A DNA stretch of 64,000 nucleotides from Pseudothauera lacus (GTDB taxonomy: Bacteria > Pseudomonadota > Gammaproteobacteria > Burkholderiales > Rhodocyclaceae). Below the pieces are notes generated by a model. The model ran no database searches. It was not told the origin of the DNA and saw nothing but the letters and a program-made list of their open reading frames with translations. The position numbers were made by a program, and so were the translations under genes. Each line of letters begins with the position of its first letter. Within the stretch, counting starts at the first letter, position 1. The DNA lies in the NCBI RefSeq assembly GCF_003034845.1, contig NZ_PZKC01000013.1:52922-116921 (forward strand). The letters are read 5' to 3'. Shown here one piece after another: positions 34,912 through 45,546 of the stretch.

Positions 34912-36876
34912 TCAAGCGGCCTGGCGGGCACCGCGCGCCGGGAAGGTCTTGGCCTCCTCGATGCGCAGCGTGGCGGCGATCTTGCCTTCGCGGCCGTCTT
35001 CGTATTTCACCGGTGTCTCGATGTACTGCTCCTTGCGCCCTTCGTAAAGCGCCTCGATCAGCACCGCATAACGCTCGGAGATGAAGTTGCGCCGCACCTT
35101 GCGGGTCCGCGTCAGCTCACCGTCGTCGGCGTCGAGTTCCTTGTGCAGGACCAGGAAGCGCTTGATCTGGCTGGCGCTCATCATCGGATCGGAAGCCAGT
35201 TCGGCATTCACCTTCTCGATGCCGTCGCGGATCAGCTCATACACCGCCCCCTGCTGCGCCAGATCGGTGTAGCCCGAATAGGCCATGCCCTTGCGCTCGG
35301 CCCAGTTGCCCACCGCTTCGAGGTCGATGTTGATGAAGGCGGTGACGAAGTCGCGGCCGTTGCCGAAGGCCACCGCTTCCTTGATGTGCTGGAAGAACTT
35401 GAGCTTGTTCTCGATGTAGTTGGGCGCAAACATCGAACCGTCGGTGAGTTTGCCCACGTCCTTGGCGCGGTCGATGATCTTGAGGTGGCCATCTTCATCG
35501 AAAAAGCCCGCATCGCCGGTCATGAAGTAGCCATCGGCATTGATCGATTCGGCGGTGGCGTCCGGGCGCTTGTAGTAGGCCTTGAGCAGCATCGGCCCCT
35601 TGACGAGGATCTCGCCGTTGTCGGCGAGCTTGACCTCGACCTGCGGTGCCGGCTTGCCGACCGAATCGAGCTTGATCTGGCCATCCGGCTGCAGGCAGAC
35701 GTAGGCGCAGGTTTCGGTCTGGCCGTAGAGCTGCTTGAGGTTGATGCCGATGGAGCGGTAGAAGCGGAACAGGTCCGGACCGATCGCCGCACCCGCGGTG
35801 TAGGCCACGCGGATGCGGCTCATCCCCAGCACGTTCTTGAGCGGGCCGTATACGAACATGCTGCCCAGCCAGTACTGGAAGCGGTCGGCACCGGAAACCG
35901 GCTTGCCGTCGAGAATCTCGGCGCCGCAACGGCGGGCGACGTCCATGAAATGATGGAAGATCTTGCGCTTGATCCAGCCGGCATCCTCCATGCGGATCAT
36001 CACCTGGGTGAGCAGGCCTTCGAACACCCGCGGCGGCGCAAAGTAGTAGGTCGGTCCGATCTCGCGCAGGTCGGTCATCACCGTCTCGCCGGATTCGGGG
36101 CAGTTGATCGTGAAGCCGGCAACCATGGCCTGCGCGAAGGAAAACAGGTGATCGCCCACCCAGGCCATCGGCAGGTAGGAGAGGATGTCTTCCTGCTCGC
36201 TGAGGCGGTCGAATTGCGCCCCGCCCTGCGCCGCGGCGATGAAGGCGCCGTGAGTCTGGCAGACTCCCTTGGGCTTGCCGGTGGTGCCGGAGGTGTACAG
36301 CATCACCGAAATGTCGTCGGAGGCGCCCTTGTCGATCTCGCCGTTGAGGAAGTCGCTCTGGTTGCGGTCGTGGATGCGCCCCATCTCCTGCAACTCGTCG
36401 AGCCCCTTGAGCAGGGTCTGGGTGTAGTGCCGCATGCCGCGCGGATCGTCGTAGATGACGTGTTCGAGGAAGGGCACCTCGGGGTGGATCTCGAGCATCT
36501 TGTCCACCTGCTCCTGGTCCTCGACCACGGCGAACTTGATCTCGGCATCCTGCAGCACGTAGGCCATCTCCTGCGCCACCGCATCCTGGTAGAGCATCAC
36601 CGGGATGCCGCCCAGGCACTGGCAGGCCGCCACCGACCAGTACAGGCGCGGGCGGTTGTCGCCGATGATGGCCAGGCGGTCGCCCCGCTTGAAGCCCAGC
36701 TCGGCCAGCCCGCAGGCGATGGCGCGGACGTTCTCGGCGACCTGCGCCCAGCTGTAGGTCTGCCAGATGCCGTATTCCTTCTCGCGCATCGCCGGGCGGT
36801 TCGGGCGCACCCGGGCGTGGTGCATCAGCAGGCGCGGAAAGGTGTCGAGCGCGGATTGCCCGGTAGAGTCGGACAT
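34912..36876 (-). CDS. Long-chain acyl-CoA synthetase-type AMP-dependent ligase
   Basis: The 654-residue adenylate-forming enzyme is of the FAA1 type. The phosphate loop YTSGTTGKPKG (about 200-210), QLYGQTET and FFDEDGHLKIIDRAKDV are intact, and the C-terminus has RTRKVRRNF. It activates a carboxylic acid with ATP and CoA. AGGAGG lies 7 nt before the second of two close ATGs, so the start at 36876 is preferred to 36882. It is the first gene of the operon; the transporter genes follow. The substrate is not fixed: long-chain, branched or arylalkanoic acids are all possible. Confidence 0.9.
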   Translation of the reverse strand: MSDSTGQSALDTFPRLLMHHARVRPNRPAMREKEYGIWQTYSWAQVAENVRAIACGLAELGFKRGDRLAIIGDNRPRLYWSVAACQCLGGIPVMLYQDAVAQEMAYVLQDAEIKFAVVEDQEQVDKMLEIHPEVPFLEHVIYDDPRGMRHYTQTLLKGLDELQEMGRIHDRNQSDFLNGEIDKGASDDISVMLYTSGTTGKPKGVCQTHGAFIAAAQGGAQFDRLSEQEDILSYLPMAWVGDHLFSFAQAMVAGFTINCPESGETVMTDLREIGPTYYFAPPRVFEGLLTQVMIRMEDAGWIKRKIFHHFMDVARRCGAEILDGKPVSGADRFQYWLGSMFVYGPLKNVLGMSRIRVAYTAGAAIGPDLFRFYRSIGINLKQLYGQTETCAYVCLQPDGQIKLDSVGKPAPQVEVKLADNGEILVKGPMLLKAYYKRPDATAESINADGYFMTGDAGFFDEDGHLKIIDRAKDVGKLTDGSMFAPNYIENKLKFFQHIKEAVAFGNGRDFVTAFINIDLEAVGNWAERKGMAYSGYTDLAQQGAVYELIRDGIEKVNAELASDPMMSASQIKRFLVLHKELDADDGELTRTRKVRRNFISERYAVLIEALYEGRKEQYIETPVKYEDGREGKIAATLRIEEAKTFPARGARQAA

Positions 36877-37028
36877 GCCCATTCCTCCTTTGGTTTGCTT
36901 TCTGTCTCGTTACCCGGACCGTGTTGATGTTGTGTGTTCCGGGGGTGCCGCAGCACCTGTCTTCTGCGACCGCCTGCCGCCGGGCAGGCGACAGTGCGGT
37001 CTGATCACGGCTGCAGTGTGTCAAGCCA

Positions 37029-37052
37029 TGTTTGCGCAACTGTTTGCGCAAT
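37029..37052. promoter_or_regulatory. Tandem palindromic repeats, candidate operator upstream of the acyl-CoA/liv operon
   Basis: Two adjacent 12-bp copies, TGTTTGCGCAAC (37029-37040) and TGTTTGCGCAAT (37041-37052), each contain the palindrome TTGCGCAA. They lie about 150 bp before the acyl-CoA synthetase start and directly upstream of a TTGACA hexamer on the minus strand (37019-37024). This is the arrangement of a paired regulator site. No good -10 was found at 17 nt, so the promoter itself is uncertain. A GC hairpin (36971-36990) follows in the leader. Confidence 0.5.
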
Positions 37053-37097
37053 GTATCGAATTGTGAAGAGCGGAAAACGAAACCGCGGAGGCGGGGA

Positions 37098-38798
37098 TCA
37101 GCGCCCGCGCTGGGCGTCCTCGATGATCAGCATCTCTGCCTGCGCGGCGGTCACCGGACGCGAGTAGAGGAAGCCCTGCGCGTACTCGACGCCGAGGCTG
37201 CGCAGCAGCGCGGCCTGCTCGGGCAGCTCGACGCCTTCGCAGACCACTTCGCGGCCGAGCTTGTGGGCCAGGTCCACGATGGTCTCGACAAAGCTGCAGT
37301 CCTCCGCCCGCTCGTGCATGTGCATGACGAAGGAACGGTCCACCTTGAGTGCGTCGATGGGCAGGCGATGGAGGTAGGACAGCGACGAGTAGCCGGTACC
37401 GAAATCGTCCAGCATCAGCTTCAGGCGGGTGCGCTTGAGCGCTTCGAGCAGTTCGATGGCACGCTCGGCGTTCTCCATCATCGCGCTCTCGGTGATCTCC
37501 AGCTTCAGGTGGCGCGGCGACAGTCCGGTTTCGCGCAGCGTGCGGCGGATCTCCGCCAGCACCTCGGGGTGCAGGAGCTGGCGCGCGGAGAGGTTGACGC
37601 TGACGGTGAGCGCCGGGCGGCGCGGAAAGGCCAACTGCCACTGGCGCATCTGCTGGCAGGCGGCGCGCAGCATCCAGCGTCCGATATGGACGATGAGACC
37701 GTTCTCCTCGGCGAGCGGGATGAACTCCGCCGGCGAGATCAGCCCGCGCTCGGGATGGTTCCAGCGCACCAGGGCCTCGAAGCCGGTAAGGCGGCCGTCC
37801 TTGACCCGCACGATGGGCTGGTAATAGGCCTCGAACTGCTCCTTCTCCAGGGCCCGCCGCAAGTCGAGTTCGAGATCGAGGCGGCGCAGGGCCTCCTCGT
37901 GCATGCCGCGGTCGAAGAGCACGTAGCCCCCGCCGCCCTGCGCCTTGGCGCGGCGCATCGCCATGTTGGCATCGCGCAGCATGACGTCGGCCTCGGTGTA
38001 CTGGTCGCCGGATACCGCCATGCCCGCAGAGAGGCTGGAAAACACCTCGTGCTCATGAAGCTGGAAGGGCAGCACGAACTTCTCCTGCATGCGCTTGACC
38101 ACCCGTACCGGTGCGCTGGCATCGCGGATGTCTTCCAGCAGGACGCCGAACTCGTCGCCCCCCAGCCGGGCCACCATGTCGGTCGGCCGGGTGGCACGGC
38201 GCAGCAGGTTGGCCACCTCGATCAGCAGCAGGTCGCCGACGCGGTTGCCGAGGCTGTGATTGATGACGCTGAAGCGGTCAACGCCGCAGTGGATGACCGC
38301 AAAACGGTGATCCTTGCGGCGCTGCGCCCGGCGCATGGCGTGCGCGACGCGGTCGAGGAAGAGGCCACGGTTGGGCAGACCGGTGAGGCCATCGACAAAG
38401 ACCTCCGGCAGGCGGGCTTCGTGCTCGCTGAGATGGACCGCGGTCTCATGTGCGGAGGCGTAGAACAGCCCCTGATCGGCATCGTGGCTGACGCTCCACG
38501 CCAGACCGACGTAGCGCCCGTCGGCCTTGCGGCAGCGGCAGGAGAAACGCACCGTGTTCATGCCCACGCCGATGCGTTCGAGCAGCGCGGTGACATCGCC
38601 ACGGTCGTGCTCATGAATCAGCTCGGTGAACGGCCGCCAGCGCAGCGTCTCCTCGCCATGGCCGAGCACCTCGCGCCACGACTCGCTCATCATCTGCACG
38701 ATCCAGTCGTCGTCGAGGATCATCAGCAAGGCGCCGGGCAAGCGGAAGAAGGCGCTTTCTGAAGGGATTTCCTGCGGCGGCTTGCGGTAGATGGGCAT
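37098..38798 (-). CDS. PAS-GGDEF-EAL cyclic-di-GMP protein
   Basis: The 566-residue protein has an N-terminal PAS-like sensor (about 15-120), a GGDEF domain with intact RLGGDEF (213-217 for the motif) and an RxxD inhibitory site (RPTD) five residues before it, and an EAL domain with EAL at 341-343 and the downstream DDFGTGYSSL loop and CEGVE. Both diguanylate cyclase and phosphodiesterase activities could be present. No membrane segment is seen. The start MPIYRKPP is the best conserved-looking one but lacks a clear ribosome site; longer frames exist. It is downstream of the DUF4139 gene on the same strand. Confidence 0.88.
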   Translation of the reverse strand: MPIYRKPPQEIPSESAFFRLPGALLMILDDDWIVQMMSESWREVLGHGEETLRWRPFTELIHEHDRGDVTALLERIGVGMNTVRFSCRCRKADGRYVGLAWSVSHDADQGLFYASAHETAVHLSEHEARLPEVFVDGLTGLPNRGLFLDRVAHAMRRAQRRKDHRFAVIHCGVDRFSVINHSLGNRVGDLLLIEVANLLRRATRPTDMVARLGGDEFGVLLEDIRDASAPVRVVKRMQEKFVLPFQLHEHEVFSSLSAGMAVSGDQYTEADVMLRDANMAMRRAKAQGGGGYVLFDRGMHEEALRRLDLELDLRRALEKEQFEAYYQPIVRVKDGRLTGFEALVRWNHPERGLISPAEFIPLAEENGLIVHIGRWMLRAACQQMRQWQLAFPRRPALTVSVNLSARQLLHPEVLAEIRRTLRETGLSPRHLKLEITESAMMENAERAIELLEALKRTRLKLMLDDFGTGYSSLSYLHRLPIDALKVDRSFVMHMHERAEDCSFVETIVDLAHKLGREVVCEGVELPEQAALLRSLGVEYAQGFLYSRPVTAAQAEMLIIEDAQRGR

Positions 38799-38925
38799 GT
38801 ACGGGAGGTGCTGGGTGAGGCTTGCGCCCTGTCGGCGAATACTACCGCGGGCGCGCCGGTCTTCCCATCCTGCAGCGCAACAAGCGCTCATTCAGGCACC
38901 AGCGCGCCGCCCCTGCCGCCACGGC

Positions 38926-40851
38926 TCAGCCCCCTGTACCGCGCAGCCGCTCGCGCACGCGGGCTTCGAGAGTGTCGATGCGCTTGTGCTGGGCCTCGCG
39001 CTCGCGGCGGGCCTGGCCCAGCTCCTCCTCGATGGCCTCGACCCGCGCGCGCCGGCGCTCGGTCGCCGCATCGGCCTGCGGCAAGGCAACGAGTATCTCC
39101 ACCAGCCGCTTCTGCTCATTGATCAGGTCGCTCTCGCGGCGCTCAAGGCCCGCGGCCTGCGCACGCGCCTCGACCAGCTCCCGGCGCAGCTCGACGAGCG
39201 CTTCGAGCAGCGCCAGCGAGCGGGAATCGGGGGCGACGCGCGACCACTGCACGAGGGTATCGACATCGAGGTCCAGCAGCACGACGCGACGTTCGCGCGG
39301 CCGCGTCTCAACGACCTCCAGCGCACGCTCGCCGCCAGCGGGCAAAGCGAGGCGGAAATGCGCCGCATCCAGGCGGGTGTCCACGGGCGCGGGCGACTCG
39401 AGCGCCCAGCCATCCTGCCGCGGATGCTCGATGGTCAGCGTGCGCTCGCCATCGGGCGCGCCCTCGACGCGGTAGCGGGTGACGCGACGCAAGCTCTCGA
39501 CGACGGTCAGCACGCCATCGACGATACGCATCTCACCGACGCGCTCGGAGGCCTCACGCTCCTCACGCACGCTCACCGCGCGGTCCTGGGCAAAGTCGAC
39601 GATCTCCCGCCCCCGCGGCGGCAGTTCCGGAGTGCGCGCATCGCCGGCATGACCGCGGCCATCCTCGTACAGTGTCAGCACACCGGCGGGCAGCCGCAGC
39701 GGCAGCGGATTGCGCAGGTCGAGCGCAATCATGGGGTGCCTCACCCCCCGCCCGCCGCGGTACAGCAACAGGCGCGCATCGTCGAGGAGCTCATCGATGA
39801 AGGGCAGGCTGATCATCTCGCCGGCACGCAGGGTGACGGGCTCCGCCAGCGTGAAGCGGCTGAAACTCGCCCCGTCGTCGGCCTCCACTGCCACCGCAGC
39901 CATCGCATCGGCCGCCATCGCCGGCGCCGGTGCGGGCGCCGCCATCATCACCTCACCGCGCACCGCGGGCTGCGCACGCGCACGCGCGCCGCCGCCCGCC
40001 CCCCCTTCGCCCTCCGCCCTCACCAGGGGGCGCTGGACATGGCGACGCGCATGCAGTTCGGCACGCAGGGCGCGCACCGCCCCGGTAGCCAGCGTCAGGC
40101 GCACGCCGTTCCAGTCCTGGCCGGTGGTGTTCTCGACCAGCATCCAGCCCAGCACCCGCAGCCCGGCGGGGGTATCGATGGCGCGGTAGGCCGTTTTCCA
40201 CAGCGGCGCTTCCTGCAGATAGTGCACTTCGACGGTGCGCGCCGCGCCTGCCCGTGCGGACAGTTCAAGCTCGACCATTTCCGCCCCGCTGCGCGCCCGC
40301 CACGCCGCCAGCGCCGCGCTCACCACGCGCTGGTCGGCGGCGTCGCTGAAACGGAAGGCGAAGAGTTCGTCGACCGGAAACTGGCGGATGCTGCCCAGTT
40401 CCCCGGGCTCCAGCAAGGACAGCACCATGCAGCTGCGGCCCTCGCCACACGGGCGCGCCGACACCCCCATGTTGGTGCCCTGCTGCGCGTCCGCCCCCCG
40501 CCCCACCACCAGCTCTGCGCCGATGCGGGCATTGAGCAGACGCACCGGGTCGGTCACCTCATCGGCCGCAAGCGGCAGTTGCAGGAAGGCATCCTCGAAA
40601 CCCTGCGGCCCCGCCAGGCGCAGGACAGGCGCACCGCCGGCGGGGTCGGAGAGCCAGAAGCTCTTGAGGAAGTCGTCGACATCGGCGCGCCGCAAGCGCA
40701 GCCGCAAGGGCTGGCCGGCACCAAGGGTGCCGCGCGCCTCGATCAGCGCGACACCCGCCGTCGACAAGGTTACCGCCCGCACTTCGGGCTGAGCCGCCGC
40801 ATGGGCGGTCACCGCCAGCATTACCGCCGGCAACAGATGAGTCATTCGCAT
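38926..40851 (-). CDS. Exported DUF4139-type protein
   Basis: The 641-residue protein has a signal peptide (MRMTHLLPAVMLAVTAHAAAQ). The central region holds YLQEAPLWKTAYRAI and GWMLVENTTGQDWNGVRLTLATG, features of DUF4139/mucoidy-inhibitor-like proteins. An Ala/Pro-rich insert lies at about 295-330. The last 110 residues are a charged coiled coil (LLEALVELRRELVEARAQ to the end). It is periplasmic or surface-associated; its function is unknown. It shares no obvious operon with icmF, which ends 88 bp upstream. Confidence 0.65.
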   Translation of the reverse strand: MRMTHLLPAVMLAVTAHAAAQPEVRAVTLSTAGVALIEARGTLGAGQPLRLRLRRADVDDFLKSFWLSDPAGGAPVLRLAGPQGFEDAFLQLPLAADEVTDPVRLLNARIGAELVVGRGADAQQGTNMGVSARPCGEGRSCMVLSLLEPGELGSIRQFPVDELFAFRFSDAADQRVVSAALAAWRARSGAEMVELELSARAGAARTVEVHYLQEAPLWKTAYRAIDTPAGLRVLGWMLVENTTGQDWNGVRLTLATGAVRALRAELHARRHVQRPLVRAEGEGGAGGGARARAQPAVRGEVMMAAPAPAPAMAADAMAAVAVEADDGASFSRFTLAEPVTLRAGEMISLPFIDELLDDARLLLYRGGRGVRHPMIALDLRNPLPLRLPAGVLTLYEDGRGHAGDARTPELPPRGREIVDFAQDRAVSVREEREASERVGEMRIVDGVLTVVESLRRVTRYRVEGAPDGERTLTIEHPRQDGWALESPAPVDTRLDAAHFRLALPAGGERALEVVETRPRERRVVLLDLDVDTLVQWSRVAPDSRSLALLEALVELRRELVEARAQAAGLERRESDLINEQKRLVEILVALPQADAATERRRARVEAIEEELGQARREREAQHKRIDTLEARVRERLRGTGG

Positions 40852-40939
40852 GCGCTTTCTCCGGAACTGCCGTGCAGCCTAGCCGGATATGCCATGCGCG
40901 ACAACTCGCGCCGCCCTGCCGTCGCGCAGGCGCAGACGC

Positions 40940-43900
40940 TTACATGCTGCGCCGGTACTGCCCCCCGACCTGATAGAGCGCGCCGGTGATCTGCCCCAGC
41001 GAGCAGTAGCGCACCGCATCGACCAGCACCTCGAAGACGTTGCCGTTGTCGATCACGGTCTGCTGCAGCCTGGCCTGCCACTTGGGCGCTGCAGCCTTGT
41101 TGCGGGCGTGGAAGTCGGCCAGGCGCTTGAGCTGCGACTGCTTCTCCTCCTCGGTCGAGCGTGCCAGTTCGATCTCCTGCTGGGCCTGGCCCTTGGGGTT
41201 GAGGAAGGTGTTGACGCCGATGATGGGGTAGGAGCCGTCGTGCTTCTTGTGCTCGTAGTAGAGCGACTCCTCCTGGATCTTGCCGCGCTGATAGCCGGTT
41301 TCCATGGCGCCGAGCACGCCGCCGCGGCTGGCGATGGCCTCGAACTCCTTGAGCACTGCCTCCTCGACCAGATCGGTGAGCTCATCGACGATGAAGCTGC
41401 CCTGGTTGGGGTTCTCGTTCTTGGCCAGGCCCCACTCGCGGTTGATGATGAGCTGGATCGCCATCGCGCGGCGCACCGATTCCTCGGTCGGCGTGGTGAT
41501 CGCCTCGTCGTAGGCGTTGGTGTGCAGCGAGTTGCAGTTGTCGTAGATGGCGATCAGCGCCTGCAGCGTGGTGCGGATGTCGTTGAAGTCCATCTCCTGG
41601 GCGTGCAGCGAGCGGCCCGAGGTCTGCACGTGGTACTTCAGCTTCTGGCTGCGCTCGTTGGCACCGTACTTGTTCTTCATCGCCACCGCCCAGATGCGGC
41701 GCGCGACACGGCCGATCACGGTGTATTCCGGGTCCATGCCGTTGGAGAAGAAGAAGGACAGGTTGGGCGCGAAGTCGTCGATGTGCATGCCGCGCGCCAG
41801 GTAGGACTCCACGTAGGTGAAGCCGTTGGCCAGCGTGAAGGCGAGCTGCGAGATCGGGTTCGCGCCGGCCTCGGCGATGTGATAGCCGGAGATCGACACC
41901 GAGTAGAAGTTCTGCACCTTGTGGTGCACGAAATACTCCTGGATGTCGCCCATCATCTTGAGCGCGAACTCGGTGCTGAAGATGCAGGTGTTCTGGCCCT
42001 GGTCCTCCTTGAGGATGTCGGCCTGCACCGTGCCGCGCACGGTGGACAGGGTCCAGGCGCGGATCTTGGCGTACTCGTCCTCGGTCGGCTCACGGCCGTT
42101 GTCGGCCTTGAACTTGGCCACTTGCTGGTCGATGGCGGTGTTGAAGAAGAAGGCCAGGATGATAGGCGCCGGGCCGTTGATGGTCATCGACACCGAGGTC
42201 GACGGCGCGCACAGGTCGAAGCCGTCGTAGAGCACCTTCATGTCTTCCAGCGTGGCGATGGACACGCCGGAGTTGCCGATCTTGCCGTAGATGTCCGGGC
42301 GCAGGTCGGGGTCGCAGCCGTAGAGCGTGACCGAGTCGAAGGCGGTGGACAGGCGGTGCGCCGGCATGCCTTCGGACACCTTCTTGAAGCGGCGGTTGGT
42401 ACGGAAGGCGTCGCCTTCGCCGGCGAACATGCGGGTGGGGTCCTCGCCCTCGCGCTTGAAGGCAAACACCCCGGCGGTGTAGGGGAAGGAGCCGGGCACG
42501 TTCTCCTTCATCAGGAAGCGCAGGGTCTCGCCCTCGTCCTCGAAGCTGGGCAGCGCCACCTTGCGGATCTTGCTGCCGGAGAGCGACTCGCTGGTGAGCT
42601 TGGTGCGGATCTCCTTGTCGCGGATCTTCACCACGTACTCGTCGGCGGCGTAGAGCGCCTTCTCGGTCGGCCACTGTTCCAGCAGCTTTCTCGCCGCCGG
42701 GGTCAGCTCGCCGTCCTTCCAGTCGATCATCTCGTCGAAGGAGCCGATGTCCTTGCCGCACTGCTCGAACAGCGCCTTGGCGGTCTTCAGCGACTGGCGC
42801 TCGCGGGCCACGCGGGCCTGCTGCTGCACGTGCTTGTGGTAGTCGCGCAGGGTGTCGGCGATCTCGGCCAGATAACGGGTGCGCTCCGCCGGAACGATGG
42901 CACGCCCCTTGGAGGAAGCCTTCACCGTCACCTTGGGCAGCTTGCCGGCCTTGTTCGCCTTCAGGCCCTTGTCCAGCAGCTGCGGGAAGATGGCCTGGTA
43001 GAGCGCGGTCACGCCGTCGTCGTTGAAGCGCGCCGCCATGGTGCCGAACACCGGCATCTCGTCGGTGTTCTGGCTGAACAGCTCGCGGTTGCGCTGGTAC
43101 TGCTTGCGCACGTCGCGCAGCGCGTCCTCGGCGCCCTTGCGGTCGAACTTGTTGATCGCCACGAAATCGGCGAAGTCGAGCATGTCGATCTTCTCGAGCT
43201 GGCTGGCGGCGCCGAACTCCGGCGTCATCACGTAGAGCGACAGGTCGACGTAGGGCACGATGGCCGCGTCGCCCTGGCCGATGCCCGAGGTCTCCACCAC
43301 CACCAGGTCGAAGCCGGTGAGCCTGCACGCGGCGATCACTTCCGGCAACGCGGCGGAGACTTCCGAACCGGTGTCGCGGGTGGCCAGCGAGCGCATGAAG
43401 ATGTTCTCGTGCTCGATGGCGTTCATGCGGATGCGGTCGCCCAGCAGCGCGCCGCCGGTGCGCTTGCGCGAAGGGTCGATGGAAACGATGGCGATCTTGA
43501 GCTTGTCTTCCTGGTCGAGGCGGAAGCGGCGCACCAGCTCGTCGGTAAGCGAGCTCTTGCCTGCGCCGCCGGTGCCGGTGATGCCCAGGGTCGGCACCTT
43601 GACCTTGGCCGCGGCATCCTTCAAGGCCTGCTTGATGTCGTCGCTGCAGGCGCCGTTCTCCAGCGCGGTGATCAACCGCGCAAGGCTGCGCCGGTTGCCG
43701 GCGGCGAGCTGCTTGAGGACCTCGGCAGCGCTCTTCGGCGCCTCGCCGGTAAGGTCGAAGTCGGACTTCTGCACCACGTCGTTGATCATGCCCTGCAGGC
43801 CGATGGTGGCACCGTCCTCCGGCGAGTAGATGCGGGTGACGCCGTAGTCGTGCAGCTCCTTGATCTCGGAAGGGACGATCACCCCGCCGCCGCCGCCGAA

Positions 43901-44209
43901 GACCTTGATGTTCTCGCCGCCGTTGGCCTTGAGCAGGTCGATCATGTACTTGAAGAACTCGACGTGGCCGCCCTGGTAGCTGGTGATGGCGATGCCCTGC
44001 ACGTCTTCCTGCAGCGCGGCGTTGACGATCTCGCCCACCGAGCGGTTGTGACCCAGGTGGATGACCTCGGCGCCGGTGCCCTGCAGGATGCGGCGCATGA
44101 TGTTGATCGAGGCATCGTGGCCGTCGAACAGCGACGCCGCGGTGACGAAACGCACCTTGTTCCTGGGCTTGTAGGGCGTCAGCTTCTTGGCCACGCTCAG
44201 ATCGGTCAT
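40940..44209 (-). CDS. icmF: Fused isobutyryl-CoA mutase (IcmF)
   Basis: This 1089-residue B12 enzyme interconverts isobutyryl-CoA and n-butyryl-CoA. The N-terminal B12 domain has DGHDAS with cobalt-ligand H31. A MeaB-like G-protein chaperone follows with Walker [10 protein letters not shown] (near 211-219), [15 protein letters not shown] and NKFDRKG. The mutase barrel fills the C-terminal half (from about 560), with [21 protein letters not shown] and [12 protein letters not shown]. The [15 protein letters not shown] pattern is that of IcmF, not methylmalonyl-CoA mutase. The start MTDLSVAKK is chosen over a 65-residue unconserved extension. It is divergent from an AraC-type regulator. It should serve valine or short branched-chain acid degradation. 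Confidence 0.93.
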   Translation of the reverse strand: MTDLSVAKKLTPYKPRNKVRFVTAASLFDGHDASINIMRRILQGTGAEVIHLGHNRSVGEIVNAALQEDVQGIAITSYQGGHVEFFKYMIDLLKANGGENIKVFGGGGGVIVPSEIKELHDYGVTRIYSPEDGATIGLQGMINDVVQKSDFDLTGEAPKSAAEVLKQLAAGNRRSLARLITALENGACSDDIKQALKDAAAKVKVPTLGITGTGGAGKSSLTDELVRRFRLDQEDKLKIAIVSIDPSRKRTGGALLGDRIRMNAIEHENIFMRSLATRDTGSEVSAALPEVIAACRLTGFDLVVVETSGIGQGDAAIVPYVDLSLYVMTPEFGAASQLEKIDMLDFADFVAINKFDRKGAEDALRDVRKQYQRNRELFSQNTDEMPVFGTMAARFNDDGVTALYQAIFPQLLDKGLKANKAGKLPKVTVKASSKGRAIVPAERTRYLAEIADTLRDYHKHVQQQARVARERQSLKTAKALFEQCGKDIGSFDEMIDWKDGELTPAARKLLEQWPTEKALYAADEYVVKIRDKEIRTKLTSESLSGSKIRKVALPSFEDEGETLRFLMKENVPGSFPYTAGVFAFKREGEDPTRMFAGEGDAFRTNRRFKKVSEGMPAHRLSTAFDSVTLYGCDPDLRPDIYGKIGNSGVSIATLEDMKVLYDGFDLCAPSTSVSMTINGPAPIILAFFFNTAIDQQVAKFKADNGREPTEDEYAKIRAWTLSTVRGTVQADILKEDQGQNTCIFSTEFALKMMGDIQEYFVHHKVQNFYSVSISGYHIAEAGANPISQLAFTLANGFTYVESYLARGMHIDDFAPNLSFFFSNGMDPEYTVIGRVARRIWAVAMKNKYGANERSQKLKYHVQTSGRSLHAQEMDFNDIRTTLQALIAIYDNCNSLHTNAYDEAITTPTEESVRRAMAIQLIINREWGLAKNENPNQGSFIVDELTDLVEEAVLKEFEAIASRGGVLGAMETGYQRGKIQEESLYYEHKKHDGSYPIIGVNTFLNPKGQAQQEIELARSTEEEKQSQLKRLADFHARNKAAAPKWQARLQQTVIDNGNVFEVLVDAVRYCSLGQITGALYQVGGQYRRSM

Positions 44210-44322
44210 GTCGGTCTCCCCCACTGTTATTGGATTGATGACTGAATGGTAGAAGCCCGCCCGGGCGATTGCCATTGCCATTGTCGACGTCAATCGTGCA
44301 AACTCTGCCAACCCTTCGCACA

Positions 44323-45423
44323 ATGTCAGCCCACTCCCGGATGCCCCCCCAGCAGCTCCCGCGCTCACCCCGCACAGCCCCGCACAGCGCCCGCAGCCGC
44401 GCAACGGTGGCTATGGGATTCGTCACCGGAATGCTCTCCGGCCTCGCCCGCCGAGGGCTGGACGCCGCCCCGCTGCTGGACGCCGAACACATCGACCTTG
44501 CAGACCCTGCCAGCCGTGTGGCGGTCGAGCGCTACGCCGCGCTCTACAACCGCATCACCCGCGAACTCGACGACGAGGGTTTCGGACTGTTTGAGCGCCA
44601 ACTGGCCCCGGGCTTCTTCGAATTTCTCTGCCGCAGCATGCTCGGCGCCGCCACACTGGGCGAGGCGCTGGCGCGGGCAGCGCGCTTCCTGCGCCTGGCC
44701 CTGCCCGATCTCCGTCTGGAAGTCGCGCGCAGCGAACCGCAGGCACTGCTGTACATCGACGAAACTCGCCGCCTCGCCCCCCGCGCCGACGACCCCGGAC
44801 GGGTCTTCGCCTACGAATGGCTGCTGCGTCTGGTGCATGGGGTGGCGTGCTGGTTCGCCGGCCGCGGCCTCGCCCTGGAGGCGGTGAGCTTCCCCTACCC
44901 GCGCCCGCCGCACGCCGCCGACTACGCCCTGGTGTATACCGCGCATTCGAGTTTCGACGCGCCACGCCTGGTCGCGCGCCTGCAGGCCAACCTGCTCGAC
45001 CTGCCGCTGCGCCGCGACGACCTCGCCCTGGAGCGCTTCCTCGAGGGCGCCCCCGGACGCATCACCATGCTCTACCGGCGCGACCGCGAGATGGTCACCC
45101 GCGTGCGCGACGCCTTGCGCGCCGCCTTGCCGGAGAGCCTCACCGTAGCCGATCTCGCCGCCCGCCTGCACCTCTCCCCGCGCACCCTCGCCCGCCGTCT
45201 GGAGGAGGAAGGATCGAGTTTCCGCGCCATCAAGGACGCCCTGCGCCGCGACATCGCCATCGCCCGCCTGACCAAGACCACCCAGCCCGTCGGCGAACTC
45301 GCCGCCGAACTCGGCTATGCCGATCCATCGGCCTTCTACCGCGCCTTCGTGAGCTGGACGGGGCTGGCGCCGGAACACTACCGCCACCGCCTGGCCGGCC
45401 GTGCACGGCCCGGTTTACGTTGA
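44323..45423 (+). CDS. AraC-family regulator with Arabinose_bd-type N-terminal domain
   Basis: This is a roughly 366-residue regulator. The N-terminal domain (about 30-220) has the [26 protein letters not shown] pattern of the Arabinose_bd/OruR-like group, which typically sense fatty or amino acids. The C-terminal AraC double HTH ends [29 protein letters not shown]. Start codons at 44269, 44323, 44341 and 44413 are all possible and none has a clear ribosome site; the family core begins near 44413. It is divergent from icmF across a short gap and is a candidate regulator of it. Confidence 0.85.
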   Translation: MSAHSRMPPQQLPRSPRTAPHSARSRATVAMGFVTGMLSGLARRGLDAAPLLDAEHIDLADPASRVAVERYAALYNRITRELDDEGFGLFERQLAPGFFEFLCRSMLGAATLGEALARAARFLRLALPDLRLEVARSEPQALLYIDETRRLAPRADDPGRVFAYEWLLRLVHGVACWFAGRGLALEAVSFPYPRPPHAADYALVYTAHSSFDAPRLVARLQANLLDLPLRRDDLALERFLEGAPGRITMLYRRDREMVTRVRDALRAALPESLTVADLAARLHLSPRTLARRLEEEGSSFRAIKDALRRDIAIARLTKTTQPVGELAAELGYADPSAFYRAFVSWTGLAPEHYRHRLAGRARPGLR

Positions 45424-45546
45424 CGCAAACGTCGATTCTGGCGACGATGCACCATTGCCGTGCGGCGCCGCAGCGTGCCCGCGGCGACGAAGTATGCAAC
45501 GCTTGGGGCCTTCTGCAACGCCCGGCACACGGAGACCCGCAACACC

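Noticed and set aside
36996..37024. A full sigma-70 promoter for the acyl-CoA/liv operon
   Set aside because: TTGACA is present but the hexamer 17 nt downstream (GACCGC) is not a plausible -10.
40889..44245. A 1118-codon plus-strand open frame antisense to icmF
   Set aside because: IcmF is complete and conserved on the minus strand; the antisense product shows no family features.
44210..44322. An imperfect palindrome TTGTCGACGTCAA near the icmF promoter as an AraC operator
   Set aside because: It has three mismatches and AraC-type regulators usually bind direct repeats; the evidence is too weak.
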